The notes under the pieces were generated by a model. That model was not told the origin of the DNA. It saw nothing but the letters and a program-made list of their open reading frames with translations, and ran no database searches. From Paracoccaceae bacterium (GTDB taxonomy: Bacteria > Pseudomonadota > Alphaproteobacteria > Rhodobacterales > Rhodobacteraceae), in the NCBI GenBank assembly GCA_004566265.1, contig SPLB01000011.1, positions 1-5,213 on the forward strand: a DNA stretch of 5,213 nucleotides, given 5' to 3'. Positions 1 to 5,213 of the stretch are shown piece after piece. Position 1 is the first letter of the stretch; every line of letters begins with the position of its first letter. The translations under genes were made by a program, and so were the position numbers.

Positions 1-798
1 CGGAGGGGTGGCATCTTGGGGGGACAAACCGGACACAGATTCGGCAGGGAGTGTTGACGAATGCGCGGCGCTGTCGTTTGTGCGGGTTTGTAGGCTCTTT
101 TGTGCGACTGGCGTTTCGGGCGCGGATGCTGAAGGTGCAGACGGTGCTGCGAAAGATGGTTCAGTCTCCGAGACAATGGCCGGTGCGGCTTCAATCGAGG
201 GGTCAGGAACCGCTGTTGGCTCAGAGTCCACGGAACGTTCGGACACGGGGGGCGAGGCTGGCTCAAGAGGCGAAACAGGTGCGGGTTCAGAAGCTGGGGC
301 CAGAGCGGGTTCAGATGTTGGTGATGCCTCAAATCCCGCTACAGGCGTGGCAGGTGTTCGCTCTGTTTCTGGCTCATCAGTAGGTTCGGCGGGTGTGGGG
401 TTAGGTTCCGACTCAGGCTCTGGATCAGACTGGGCAGCGGCCACAGTTTCGGGGTTGGTGCGCGGGCGATTATCCCAAACACTGTCCTGGGCTTCCGGTT
501 TGGGGGCAACCGCCTCTTCGCCTTCGAGTGGCCGTGACATGGCTTGGATCGCTTGCACACCTTGTTCGCGGATCATCGCTTGGGTGTCTTTGATCGACAT
601 GCCTTTGTCATGCATAAGATGCTGAATGCCGCCCAGGAGCAACATATCGGACGGGCGATAATACCGGCGTCCTCCGGCCCGCTTTACCGGCTTGACCTGA
701 TTGAATCTGCTTTCCCAGAACCGTAGGACATGTGCTTGAATTTCCAACCATTCCGCAACCTCAGATATGGTGCGGAAGGCCTCTGGGGACTTGGACAT
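1..798 (-). CDS. MerR-type HTH transcriptional regulator with long Pro/Glu-rich tail (3' end outside window)
   Basis: The frame is open from the ATG at 796-798 to the window edge, giving 266 codons without a stop, so the C-terminus is missing. Residues about 10-75 form a MerR-type winged helix-turn-helix: the helix segment [19 protein letters not shown] (11-29), the wing with [11 protein letters not shown] (41-51), then [19 protein letters not shown] (53-71) typical of the third and fourth helices. After about residue 95 the protein becomes low-complexity, rich in Pro, Glu, Ser, Ala and Thr, with recurring SEPAxAPA-like units and no recognisable effector domain or metal-binding cysteines. A MerR gene directly after ihfA is a conserved arrangement in alphaproteobacteria (family knowledge). 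It probably binds DNA as a dimer, but target and inducer cannot be read from the sequence. The Shine-Dalgarno signal is weak (CGGGG about 7 bases upstream). The HTH call is strong; the function is unknown. Confidence 0.85.
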   Translation of the reverse strand, partial: MSKSPEAFRTISEVAEWLEIQAHVLRFWESRFNQVKPVKRAGGRRYYRPSDMLLLGGIQHLMHDKGMSIKDTQAMIREQGVQAIQAMSRPLEGEEAVAPKPEAQDSVWDNRPRTNPETVAAAQSDPEPESEPNPTPAEPTDEPETERTPATPVAGFEASPTSEPALAPASEPAPVSPLEPASPPVSERSVDSEPTAVPDPSIEAAPAIVSETEPSFAAPSAPSASAPETPVAQKSLQTRTNDSAAHSSTLPAESVSGLSPQDATPP

Positions 799-819
799 AG
801 GAATACCCCGTATCTGATA

Positions 820-843
820 TCGGCCAAAACGTTTATTGGCCGA
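820..843. repeat. Perfect inverted repeat, possible operator of merR
   Basis: Arms TCGGCCAA (820-827) and TTGGCCGA (836-843) are exact reverse complements separated by 8 bases (AACGTTTA). It lies in the 70-base gap between the ihfA stop and the merR start. There is no T-tract on either side, so it does not look like an intrinsic terminator. It overlaps the only promoter-like element here, which fits an operator for a dimeric regulator, perhaps the adjacent MerR protein itself. The repeat is seen directly; the operator role is inferred. Confidence 0.5.
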
Positions 844-856
844 CATCATGTGTCAA
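830..856 (-). promoter_or_regulatory. Weak candidate promoter for merR
   Basis: On the minus strand a perfect -35 hexamer TTGACA occupies 851-856. The best -10-like sequence downstream is TAAACG (830-835) with a short 15-base spacer, only 3 of 6 matches to TATAAT. Other spacings give poorer hexamers. The inverted repeat at 820-843 covers the -10 side. merR could equally be read through from ihfA, because the gap is short and has no obvious terminator. Confidence 0.3.
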
Positions 857-868
857 AGTGGCTAATAT

Positions 869-1171
869 TTAGTTTCGGTTGCCATCAGCAACCCGGTCTT
901 TCATCAGGTGAGAGGGCCGGAAGGTCAAGACGCGGCGTGGCTGGATCGGGACTTCTTCGCCCGTCTTGGGGTTGCGGCCCACGCGGGCGGATTTATCGCG
1001 CACACTGAAGGTGCCAAAAGAAGATATTTTGACCTGTTCGCCGCGGACAAGCGCATCCGACATATGCTGCAGCATGCTTTCCACCAGTTGTGCGCTTTCA
1101 TTGCGCGACAGCCCGACCTCGCGGAAAACAGCTTCACTCAGATCCATTCTTGTCAGTGTACGTTCGCTCAT
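869..1171 (-). CDS. ihfA: Integration host factor, alpha subunit
   Basis: The product is 100 residues, the usual size for IHF-alpha. IHF is a heterodimer (with IhfB) that bends DNA sharply and acts as an architectural factor in transcription, replication and recombination. The DNA-binding signature is intact: GTFSVRDK (53-60), [11 protein letters not shown] (63-73) with the intercalating proline at 68, and RRVLTF (79-84). The N-terminal segment [20 protein letters not shown] (7-26) is IHF-alpha-like rather than HU-like. I chose the ATG at 1169-1171 because AAGGGG lies 10 bases upstream. An in-frame TTG at 1196-1198 would add nine residues but overlaps the predicted -10 box and so should not be in the transcript. 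The gene follows fabH after 91 bases and appears to have its own promoter. Confidence 0.95.
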   Translation of the reverse strand: MSERTLTRMDLSEAVFREVGLSRNESAQLVESMLQHMSDALVRGEQVKISSFGTFSVRDKSARVGRNPKTGEEVPIQPRRVLTFRPSHLMKDRVADGNRN

Positions 1172-1181
1172 TTCGCCAATT

Positions 1182-1187
1182 CCCCTT
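1182..1187 (-). promoter_or_regulatory. Ribosome binding site deciding the ihfA start
   Basis: AAGGGG on the minus strand ends 10 bases before the ATG at 1171. It lies inside the nine-codon extension that the upstream TTG start would create, so it supports the 100-residue form. Confidence 0.6.
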
Positions 1188-1197
1188 TGTTTGCTCA

Positions 1198-1227
1198 AGC
1201 ATAGGGGCTTGGGAAATTACCTGTCAA
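1198..1227 (-). promoter_or_regulatory. Predicted sigma-70 promoter of ihfA
   Basis: On the minus strand a perfect TTGACA (-35, 1222-1227) is followed after 18 bases by TATGCT (-10, 1198-1203; 4 of 6 matches). The expected start of transcription is near 1191, giving a leader of about 20 bases that contains the AAGGGG ribosome binding site. This is the best promoter in the window. It would let ihfA (and perhaps merR) be expressed separately from plsX-fabH. Confidence 0.6.
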
Positions 1228-1240
1228 TATCAATGAATTG
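1228..1240 (+). promoter_or_regulatory. Consensus IHF binding site next to the ihfA promoter
   Basis: TATCAATGAATTG matches the E. coli IHF consensus WATCAANNNNTTR at every defined position. It abuts the upstream edge of the -35 hexamer of the predicted ihfA promoter. E. coli ihfA is known to be negatively autoregulated by IHF; the same is inferred here. The DNA-contacting residues of the encoded IhfA are intact, so a similar recognition sequence is plausible in this organism. Confidence 0.5.
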
Positions 1241-1262
1241 GAAAGAGTAACTTGATGTGGCG

Positions 1263-2234
1263 CTACCAGCGCAAAACCACAGCACCCCAGGCCAAACCTC
1301 CGCCGATGGCCTCGGTCACGATCAGATCGCCCTGTTTGATCTGCCCGCGCTGTAAGCCGACACACATAGCCAGCGGAATCGAGGCCGCAGAGGTGTTGCC
1401 ATGATCCTGAACAGTGACCACCACTTGATCCATTGGCAGGTCAAGTTTCTTTGCTGTGCCTTGGATGATGCGGATGTTGGCCTGATGAGGCACAATCCAA
1501 TCGATGTCCTGTGTCCCAAGACCGGCCTTTTCCAATGCGGTGGTCGCGGTAGATGAGAGTTTTTCGACGGCGTGCCGGAACACCTGATTGCCCTGCATAC
1601 GCAGATAGCCGGTGGTCCGAGTGGACACACCTCCGTCTACGTACAAAAGGTCCTTGTGGCGGCCGTCCGAATTTAGGTCCGTCGCTAGAATGCCGCGGTC
1701 CGAGCTATCACCCGCACAGTCCTGTGCCTCCAAAAGAAGCGCGCCTGCACCATCACCAAAGAGGACGCACGTCGAGCGGTCAGTCCAGTCAATGATTTTG
1801 GAGAATGTTTCTGCACCAATAACCAGCACACGGTCAGCCTGACCCGAAACAATCAGCGCGTTGGCGTTTGTCAGTGCAAAAACGAAACCCGCGCAGACTG
1901 CCTGTACGTCAAAAGCGAACCCTTTGGTCATTCCAAGCCGCGCTTGCACCATGGTTGCAACAGACGGGAAAGTCAGGTCGGGTGTCGAAGTCGCCACCAC
2001 GATTGCGTCTACATCCTCAGGGGTTTTGCCTGCCATGGTTAGCGTGGCTTCAGCTGCCCGTGTCGCCATCATGGAGGTGGTTTCCCCATCGGCCGCGAAG
2101 TGGCGCCGCTCAATCCCGGAACGCGACCGGATCCATGCGTCAGTCGTATCTATCGATCCTTCGAATTCCGCGTTCTCCACGATGCGTTCGGGGAGGTAGT
2201 GCCCTGCTCCAATAACCACTGAGCGTCGCGTCAT
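1263..2234 (-). CDS. fabH: Beta-ketoacyl-ACP synthase III (KAS III)
   Basis: FabH condenses acetyl-CoA (or another short acyl-CoA) with malonyl-ACP, the initiating step of type II fatty acid synthesis in the cytoplasm. The 323 residues match the family length. The catalytic triad is visible: Cys114 in VQAVCAGFVFAL, His250 in VPHQAN, and Asn280 in DHGNTSAASIP. The N-terminal CoA-contact segment TTDAWIRSRSGIERRH (30-45), the glycine-rich FGDGAGALLLE (159-169) and the terminal GGGLAWGAVVLRW are all present, so the enzyme should be active. The ATG at 2232-2234 is 14 bases past the plsX stop. AGG at 2242-2244 serves as ribosome binding site 7 bases upstream, almost touching that stop, so the two genes are surely co-transcribed and probably translationally linked. 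Confidence 0.97.
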   Translation of the reverse strand: MTRRSVVIGAGHYLPERIVENAEFEGSIDTTDAWIRSRSGIERRHFAADGETTSMMATRAAEATLTMAGKTPEDVDAIVVATSTPDLTFPSVATMVQARLGMTKGFAFDVQAVCAGFVFALTNANALIVSGQADRVLVIGAETFSKIIDWTDRSTCVLFGDGAGALLLEAQDCAGDSSDRGILATDLNSDGRHKDLLYVDGGVSTRTTGYLRMQGNQVFRHAVEKLSSTATTALEKAGLGTQDIDWIVPHQANIRIIQGTAKKLDLPMDQVVVTVQDHGNTSAASIPLAMCVGLQRGQIKQGDLIVTEAIGGGLAWGAVVLRW

Positions 2235-2248
2235 TCTTTTGCCTGCCT

Positions 2249-3400
2249 TTACTTTCGGTAATCTCCAGCGGCTCTGGAGATTTGGGCGTCCGCGCTTGAG
2301 TCGGCGGACGCTGCGTCATCTTGGTTGCTCTCTACGGCGGATGCAACCCGGGCTGCAAGCTTTTCTGAAAATCCGTGCTGGGCAAGGCGGAAAGCAAGTT
2401 TTACCGCTGCGGAGACACCGGTTGCGTCCGCGCCTCCGTGGGATTTAACGACAGTTCCATTCAGCCCAAGGAACACGCCACCATTCACGCGGCGCGGGTC
2501 AATGCGTTTGGCAAGCCGATTTAGGGACGTGTAGGCCAGAAGGGCGGCCACCCGAGAAAGGAATGAATATTCAAAGGCTTCCCGCATGGCACTGCGCAGA
2601 AGACTTGCGGTTCCTTCTCCGGTTTTGATCGCAACGTTTCCGGTAAAGCCATCGGTCACGATGACGTCAGCAATGTCACCGGGGATATCGCTGCCTTCGA
2701 CAAAGCCCACAAACTCGTACTGAGCGGCTTCGGCATTCTGTGAGATAAGGCGATGGGCTTGTTTCAATTCGGCCCGGCCTTTGTGCTCCTCTGTGCCTAC
2801 GTTTAGCAGGCCGACACGGGGACGTTGCAGGTCCATGGAATTGCGGATGTAGGAGGTCCCCATCAGAGCGTATTGCAACAGATCCTCTGCATCGGCTTTT
2901 ACGTCCGCGCCCACATCAAGCATGACGTTAAAACCCTGCGGATTGTGCGACGGCCACAATATCGCAATGGCCGGGCGGTTGACACCTGGCAATTTGCGCA
3001 GACGCAGCATGGACAGGGCCATCAACGCACCGGTGTTGCCGCAGGATACAACGCCGGATGCTTCGCCGGATTTGACACAGTCAATCGCGGCCCACATTGA
3101 GGTCCCTTTACCCCGCCGCATGATCTGGCTGGGCTTGTCCTCCATGGTAACCACATCTCGCACGTCGCGAATTTCGCATCGCCCGTTAAGGACTTTTCTG
3201 CGCGCAACCAGCGGTTCAAGCTGCTCGCAAGGCCCGTGCAGAATGAAAGAGATGTCAGGGTTTTTCTTTGCAGATTTGGAAATGCCGGCAACCACAACGG
3301 AGGGGCCGGCATCTCCACCCATGGCGTCCACGGATATCACAATGCGACCCGAATGATCGGAGGCAGTCTGAGCGGGTGAAGTCTGGGGTTTACCCGTCAT
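2249..3400 (-). CDS. plsX: Phosphate acyltransferase PlsX
   Basis: PlsX converts acyl-ACP and phosphate to acyl-phosphate, the acyl donor used by PlsY to acylate glycerol-3-phosphate at the membrane. Family motifs appear in order: VDAMGGDAGP (24-33), SCGNTGALMA (119-128), LDVGADV (161-167), LLNVGTEEHKG (198-208), TDGFTGNVAIK (249-259) and GGVFLGLNG with KSHGG (307-323). The protein is 383 residues, longer than the roughly 330-356 usual for the family. The extra length is a polar N-terminus (1-18) and a Ser/Ala/Asp-rich C-terminal tail (about 354-383). The ATG at 3398-3400 has only a weak ribosome binding site; no internal ATG keeps the first motif comfortably, so the longer start is preferred. 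It lies 64 bases after rpmF and 14 before fabH, the classic rpmF-plsX-fabH order. Confidence 0.96.
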   Translation of the reverse strand: MTGKPQTSPAQTASDHSGRIVISVDAMGGDAGPSVVVAGISKSAKKNPDISFILHGPCEQLEPLVARRKVLNGRCEIRDVRDVVTMEDKPSQIMRRGKGTSMWAAIDCVKSGEASGVVSCGNTGALMALSMLRLRKLPGVNRPAIAILWPSHNPQGFNVMLDVGADVKADAEDLLQYALMGTSYIRNSMDLQRPRVGLLNVGTEEHKGRAELKQAHRLISQNAEAAQYEFVGFVEGSDIPGDIADVIVTDGFTGNVAIKTGEGTASLLRSAMREAFEYSFLSRVAALLAYTSLNRLAKRIDPRRVNGGVFLGLNGTVVKSHGGADATGVSAAVKLAFRLAQHGFSEKLAARVASAVESNQDDAASADSSADAQISRAAGDYRK

Positions 3401-3464
3401 AAGTCACTTTGCCCAAATGGCCCCTGTTGGTCGCGTTATGATCGAAAGCGTGGAGAGACGAGGT

Positions 3465-3671
3465 TTATGCCGCGTCTTCGTCCAGGTCTATCTCGTCAGC
3501 CTGCGCTACGATTTCCTTGTCGTCGTAGTGGCCGCAGGACGGGCACACATGGTGGGGACGACGCAGTTCACCGCAGTTCGAGCATTCGTTCGGGTTTGCA
3601 GCAACCAGCGCATCGTGCGCGCGGCGATTGTTGCGGCGCGATTTGGATACTTTGTTCTGTTGGACAGCCAT
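3465..3671 (-). CDS. rpmF: 50S ribosomal protein L32, zinc-binding form
   Basis: This 68-residue protein has the L32 N-terminus [20 protein letters not shown] and a zinc ribbon with Cys30-x2-Cys33 and Cys43-x2-Cys46, so it is the cysteine-containing (C+) form. An acidic tail (about 57-68) follows, longer than in the shortest L32 proteins. L32 is a late-assembling component of the large ribosomal subunit. The ATG at 3669-3671 is preceded by AAAGG about 8 bases upstream. It is followed after 64 bases by plsX, so ribosomal and lipid-synthesis genes share a transcript, as in many proteobacteria. The gap to the upstream DUF177 gene is unusually long (262 bases) and may hold a separate promoter. 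Confidence 0.97.
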   Translation of the reverse strand: MAVQQNKVSKSRRNNRRAHDALVAANPNECSNCGELRRPHHVCPSCGHYDDKEIVAQADEIDLDEDAA

Positions 3672-3692
3672 GTCTCAACCTTTGTCTATCTG

Positions 3693-3712
3693 GGGCCGTC
3701 GGGCGTTGGCCC
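3693..3712 (-). other. GC-rich hairpin in the rpmF leader
   Basis: In the minus-strand transcript GGGCC (3708-3712) can pair with GGCCC (3693-3697) around a 10-base loop. Alternatively GGGC (3709-3712) can pair with GCCC (3701-3704) around CAAC. The two pairings exclude each other. The element ends about 21 bases before the rpmF ATG. It could be a translational control element or simply chance pairing in GC-rich sequence. Confidence 0.3.
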
Positions 3713-3752
3713 TCGGCGCGTTTCATATTCTCGATTCACTCGGTGTGACGTG

Positions 3753-3781
3753 CGTTTAGGCTGCAGGCCTGCCAATGTCCA
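3753..3781 (-). promoter_or_regulatory. Candidate promoter for rpmF-plsX-fabH
   Basis: On the minus strand TGGACA (3776-3781, 5 of 6 matches to the -35 consensus) is spaced 17 bases from TAAACG (3753-3758, 3 of 6). The predicted transcript would start near 3746, leaving about 75 bases of leader. The spacer contains the perfect palindrome GCAGGCCTGC (3763-3772), which could be an operator. The -10 match is poor, so this is tentative. Confidence 0.35.
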
Positions 3782-3933
3782 ACCAAAATTCCGATGAGCG
3801 CGCGAAAATACTGCGAATTTTCTCAAGCGCAAGCGGTTTTTTAGGCGAAAGGGGGGCATTAGACCAGTGTGAATTCGCCTTAGGAATGATTTTTCGATGC
3901 TGACTTCTGCCTCTGGATCCAAGGATCGGTTTT

Positions 3934-4500
3934 TTACCCCTTGTCCTCCAGCTGATCCTTTAGCGCAGCCAATCCAGCAAAGGCACGCGTGTCCTCATCG
4001 CGCATGGGGGCCACGCCGGGGGCAGTGTGGACGCTTTCGCCCAGGGCGGCACCAGCCTGGCGCGGATACTGCGGTAGGTTCAGTGCCAGGCTCTCAAGCA
4101 TGACGGCATAGGGATCAATGTGAGTGTCCAGAGGTTCGATCGTGTCGTCTTCGTGCATCTCGACTTCTTCATCTTCGCTGAAGTCTTCTTTTAGGTCCGC
4201 AAGGAAGTTTCGCACGATTTTGACATCGACACGGCTGGTGACGGGCTCAAGTGTCACCACACAGGGCTGCACAACGGTGAAACCGATGTCAGCCGTTAAG
4301 CGCCAATCTTTTTGTCCCGTTCCGCGAATCTCGCCTTTGAAGCGCAATTTCCGCAATTTATCCAAGCCCATCTCAGTGGCAATCTCACTCAACGTTTTGG
4401 CGTCAGGGGCGAATTCGAAGGGTGTCGCCGCGTTCTGTGAAAGATCCGCGACGCGCAATGCGGTGGCGGCTGTGGCGTCTTGCGGCAGTTGATCCGTCAT
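3934..4500 (-). CDS. DUF177 (YceD) family protein
   Basis: The 188-residue product matches the DUF177/YceD family, which sits next to rpmF in many bacteria. Its E. coli and plant members have been linked to 23S rRNA accumulation; the exact activity is not settled. Visible family features are the hydrophobic strand-forming stretch LTADIGFTVVQPC (68-80), VTLEPV (82-87) where other members have a second cysteine (CxRCLxP-like), the very acidic segment KEDFSEDEEVEMHEDD (104-119), and PLDTHIDPYAVMLESLALN (123-141). Only Cys80 of the paired cysteines is present. I chose the ATG at 4498-4500, which gives a typical MTD N-terminus; an in-frame ATG at 4513-4515 and a GTG at 4525-4527 are also possible, and none has a strong ribosome binding site. 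It is divergent from the BamE gene. Confidence 0.87.
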   Translation of the reverse strand: MTDQLPQDATAATALRVADLSQNAATPFEFAPDAKTLSEIATEMGLDKLRKLRFKGEIRGTGQKDWRLTADIGFTVVQPCVVTLEPVTSRVDVKIVRNFLADLKEDFSEDEEVEMHEDDTIEPLDTHIDPYAVMLESLALNLPQYPRQAGAALGESVHTAPGVAPMRDEDTRAFAGLAALKDQLEDKG

Positions 4501-4535
4501 GGAATTCACTTTCATTTCTTGAACCACGGGGCGGC

Positions 4536-4563
4536 TTTAGGTAATCGGGTCTGTAGGCATAAT
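4536..4563 (+). promoter_or_regulatory. Candidate promoter of bamE
   Basis: CATAAT (4558-4563) matches the -10 consensus at 5 of 6 positions. A weak -35, TTTAGG (4536-4541, 3 of 6), lies 16 bases upstream. Transcription would begin near 4570, about 18 bases before the ATG and just ahead of the ribosome binding site AGGG (4577-4580). Confidence 0.35.
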
Positions 4564-4566
4564 CAA
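4538..4566 (-). promoter_or_regulatory. Weak candidate promoter of the DUF177 gene
   Basis: On the minus strand TTGATT (4561-4566, 4 of 6) is followed after 17 bases by TACCTA (4538-4543, poor). It would overlap the bamE promoter candidate in the opposite orientation, so the two genes could compete for polymerase. The 87-base divergent gap requires a leftward promoter somewhere, but this particular assignment is uncertain. Confidence 0.2.
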
Positions 4567-4587
4567 GCCAAAGGGCAGGGAAAGCAC

Positions 4588-5070
4588 ATGTTTGCATTTG
4601 GAAAGACGGTTGGGACCGCGTGGGTGAACACTGTGCGGATGACAGGTTTCGCCTGTGCGGCATTGGCGCTTGTGGCCTGTACGGCCATGGATCGCAAGCA
4701 TGGCTGGGTTCCTGATGAGGACGAGCTTGGCGATGTGGTCCCTGGTGTGGATACCCGCGACAGCGTCACCGAGAGCTTTGGAGAACCAAGTACCACCGGT
4801 GTGACGCGCGCAGGGGGATATTATTACATCTCATCGTTACAGCGCCAATATGGCACCCGCGCGCCGAAAGTTATTTGGCGAGAGTTGGTTGCAATCACCT
4901 TCGACAGCAACAATGTGGTAACTGGGGTTGAGCGCTACGGTCTGGAAGACGGTCGGATGATCCCGTTGGAGCGTCGAGTGACGTCATCGAGCTTGCAGGA
5001 CAAAACATTCATCCGCCAACTCCTTGGCAACTTGGGCAATCTGAACCCCAGCACGTTCTTGCAGCAGTAA
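4588..5070 (+). CDS. bamE: Outer membrane lipoprotein, BamE (SmpA/OmlA) family
   Basis: BamE is a small periplasmic lipoprotein of the BAM complex, which inserts beta-barrel proteins into the outer membrane. The 160-residue precursor has a lipoprotein signal peptide: Lys6 and Arg17 in the n-region, a hydrophobic core (about 19-30) and the lipobox LVAC with Cys31 as the lipidated residue. Thr at +2 fits outer-membrane sorting. The domain follows: HGWVPDEDELGDVVPG (38-53), DTRDSVTESFGEPST (55-69) and GGYYYISS (76-83), all characteristic of SmpA/OmlA. The C-terminal part (about 130-160) is less conserved. The ATG at 4588-4590 has AGGG 7 bases upstream and gives a proper signal peptide; a longer frame from 4480 would antisense the DUF177 start and spoil it. 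Met18 (4639) is a less likely start because it lacks n-region charge. Confidence 0.92.
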   Translation: MFAFGKTVGTAWVNTVRMTGFACAALALVACTAMDRKHGWVPDEDELGDVVPGVDTRDSVTESFGEPSTTGVTRAGGYYYISSLQRQYGTRAPKVIWRELVAITFDSNNVVTGVERYGLEDGRMIPLERRVTSSSLQDKTFIRQLLGNLGNLNPSTFLQQ

Positions 5071-5094
5071 GCCCCTACCTGAACTGCGCGACAA

Positions 5095-5136
5095 CAGCGC
5101 CTGTTCGTATGCGAAGGATCAGGCGCTGGTCTCTTG
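5095..5136 (+). terminator. Likely terminator hairpin after bamE
   Basis: CAGCGCCTG (5095-5103) pairs perfectly with CAGGCGCTG (5120-5128). The stem continues as TTCG/CGAA (5104-5107 with 5112-5115) around a TATG loop, leaving a four-base GGAT bulge. It starts 25 bases after the bamE stop. The sequence following it (GTCTCTT) is only moderately T-rich, so termination may be imperfect. On the minus strand the hairpin is followed by TTGTCG, so it could also serve a convergent gene outside the window. Confidence 0.55.
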
Positions 5137-5213
5137 GAGAATTTATGAATTTGTCTTAAAACCGTCACTCGAAATCCCCATCTTGGTGAATTAGACGACC
5201 AAATGAGGTGCCC
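5137..5213. other. Right-edge intergenic sequence, nothing recognised
   Basis: This 77-base stretch is more A/T-rich than the rest. It has no sustained open frame, no clear ribosome binding site and no recognisable promoter before the window ends. Confidence 0.5.

Larger units (their letters stand above)
3672..3933. other. Long intergenic leader between DUF177 gene and rpmF, no credible gene
   Basis: These 262 bases separate two genes that are often adjacent. A minus-strand frame at 3686-3922 is open from a TTG, but its product has no family character and no ribosome binding site. The region is locally richer in A/T runs than the flanking genes. It contains two weak promoter candidates for rpmF: TGGACA/TAAACG (3753-3781) and TTGCGC (3827-3832) with TATTTT (3805-3810, 16-base spacer). 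It also holds a 10-base palindrome (3763-3772) and a GC-rich hairpin near the rpmF start (3693-3712). I see no intrinsic terminator for the DUF177 gene. Confidence 0.6.

Noticed and set aside
8..625. Long plus-strand frame encoding a Gly/Ser/Ala-rich protein
   Set aside because: It is antisense to the MerR regulator; its composition is the complement of the Pro/Glu-rich tail, and it has no ribosome binding site or family resemblance.
820..843. Inverted repeat considered as the ihfA transcription terminator
   Set aside because: No run of T follows in either orientation, and it overlaps a TTGACA-associated region, so an operator is more plausible.
3417..3797. Plus-strand frame of 126 codons
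   Set aside because: It is antisense to rpmF, whose zinc-ribbon protein is unmistakable, and lacks its own signals.
3686..3922. Minus-strand frame of 78 codons between the DUF177 gene and rpmF
   Set aside because: It begins at TTG with no ribosome binding site, and the predicted protein is Arg-rich with no recognisable motif, as expected of non-coding GC-rich sequence.
3916..3935. GATC-CAAG-GATC followed by a T run on the plus strand, resembling a terminator
   Set aside because: The stem is only four to five base pairs with a tiny loop, and no plus-strand gene precedes it; on the minus strand there is no T-tract.
4480..4587. N-terminal extension of the BamE frame from an ATG at 4480
   Set aside because: It would overlap the DUF177 start and bury the lipoprotein signal peptide, whereas the ATG at 4588 has a good ribosome binding site.
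1..5213. Possible defence system, mobile element or CRISPR array
   Set aside because: All substantial genes are recognised housekeeping or regulatory families in conserved order; no direct repeat arrays, transposase, integrase or attachment sites were seen.

Overview
This window reads as ordinary chromosome from an alphaproteobacterium, most likely a member of the Rhodobacterales (Roseobacter-like). The evidence is gene order (DUF177/YceD, rpmF, plsX, fabH, ihfA, merR on one strand with a BamE lipoprotein gene divergent), moderately high GC, and protein-level character such as the PlsX, FabH and IHF-alpha variants. That placement is from family knowledge, not from a database search. I see no insertion sequence, prophage, CRISPR array, tRNA or rRNA.

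Layout from right to left, following transcription. At 4588-5070 (+) lies a BamE/SmpA/OmlA-type outer-membrane lipoprotein gene with a strong hairpin (terminator candidate) after it. From a shared intergenic region (4501-4587) the minus strand runs leftward: a DUF177/YceD gene (3934-4500), a 262-base leader without a credible gene, rpmF (3465-3671), plsX (2249-3400), fabH (1263-2234), a 91-base promoter region, ihfA (869-1171), a 70-base gap with an inverted repeat, and a MerR-type regulator (798 down to base 1) whose C-terminal end lies outside the window.

The genes link ribosome production and lipid synthesis. DUF177 proteins are associated with 23S rRNA/L32 biology, L32 is a large-subunit protein, PlsX makes acyl-phosphate for phospholipid synthesis and FabH starts fatty acid chains. 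IHF-alpha is half of a nucleoid-bending heterodimer, and the MerR-like gene is a regulator of unknown target.

The most interesting signal is regulatory. A perfect 13-base match to the E. coli IHF consensus sits directly against the -35 box of the predicted ihfA promoter, which suggests autoregulation. Secondary points are an 8-bp-arm inverted repeat in front of merR, a long Pro/Glu/Ser/Ala-rich tail on the MerR protein, and a GC-rich hairpin in the rpmF leader. I found no convincing new multi-gene system.
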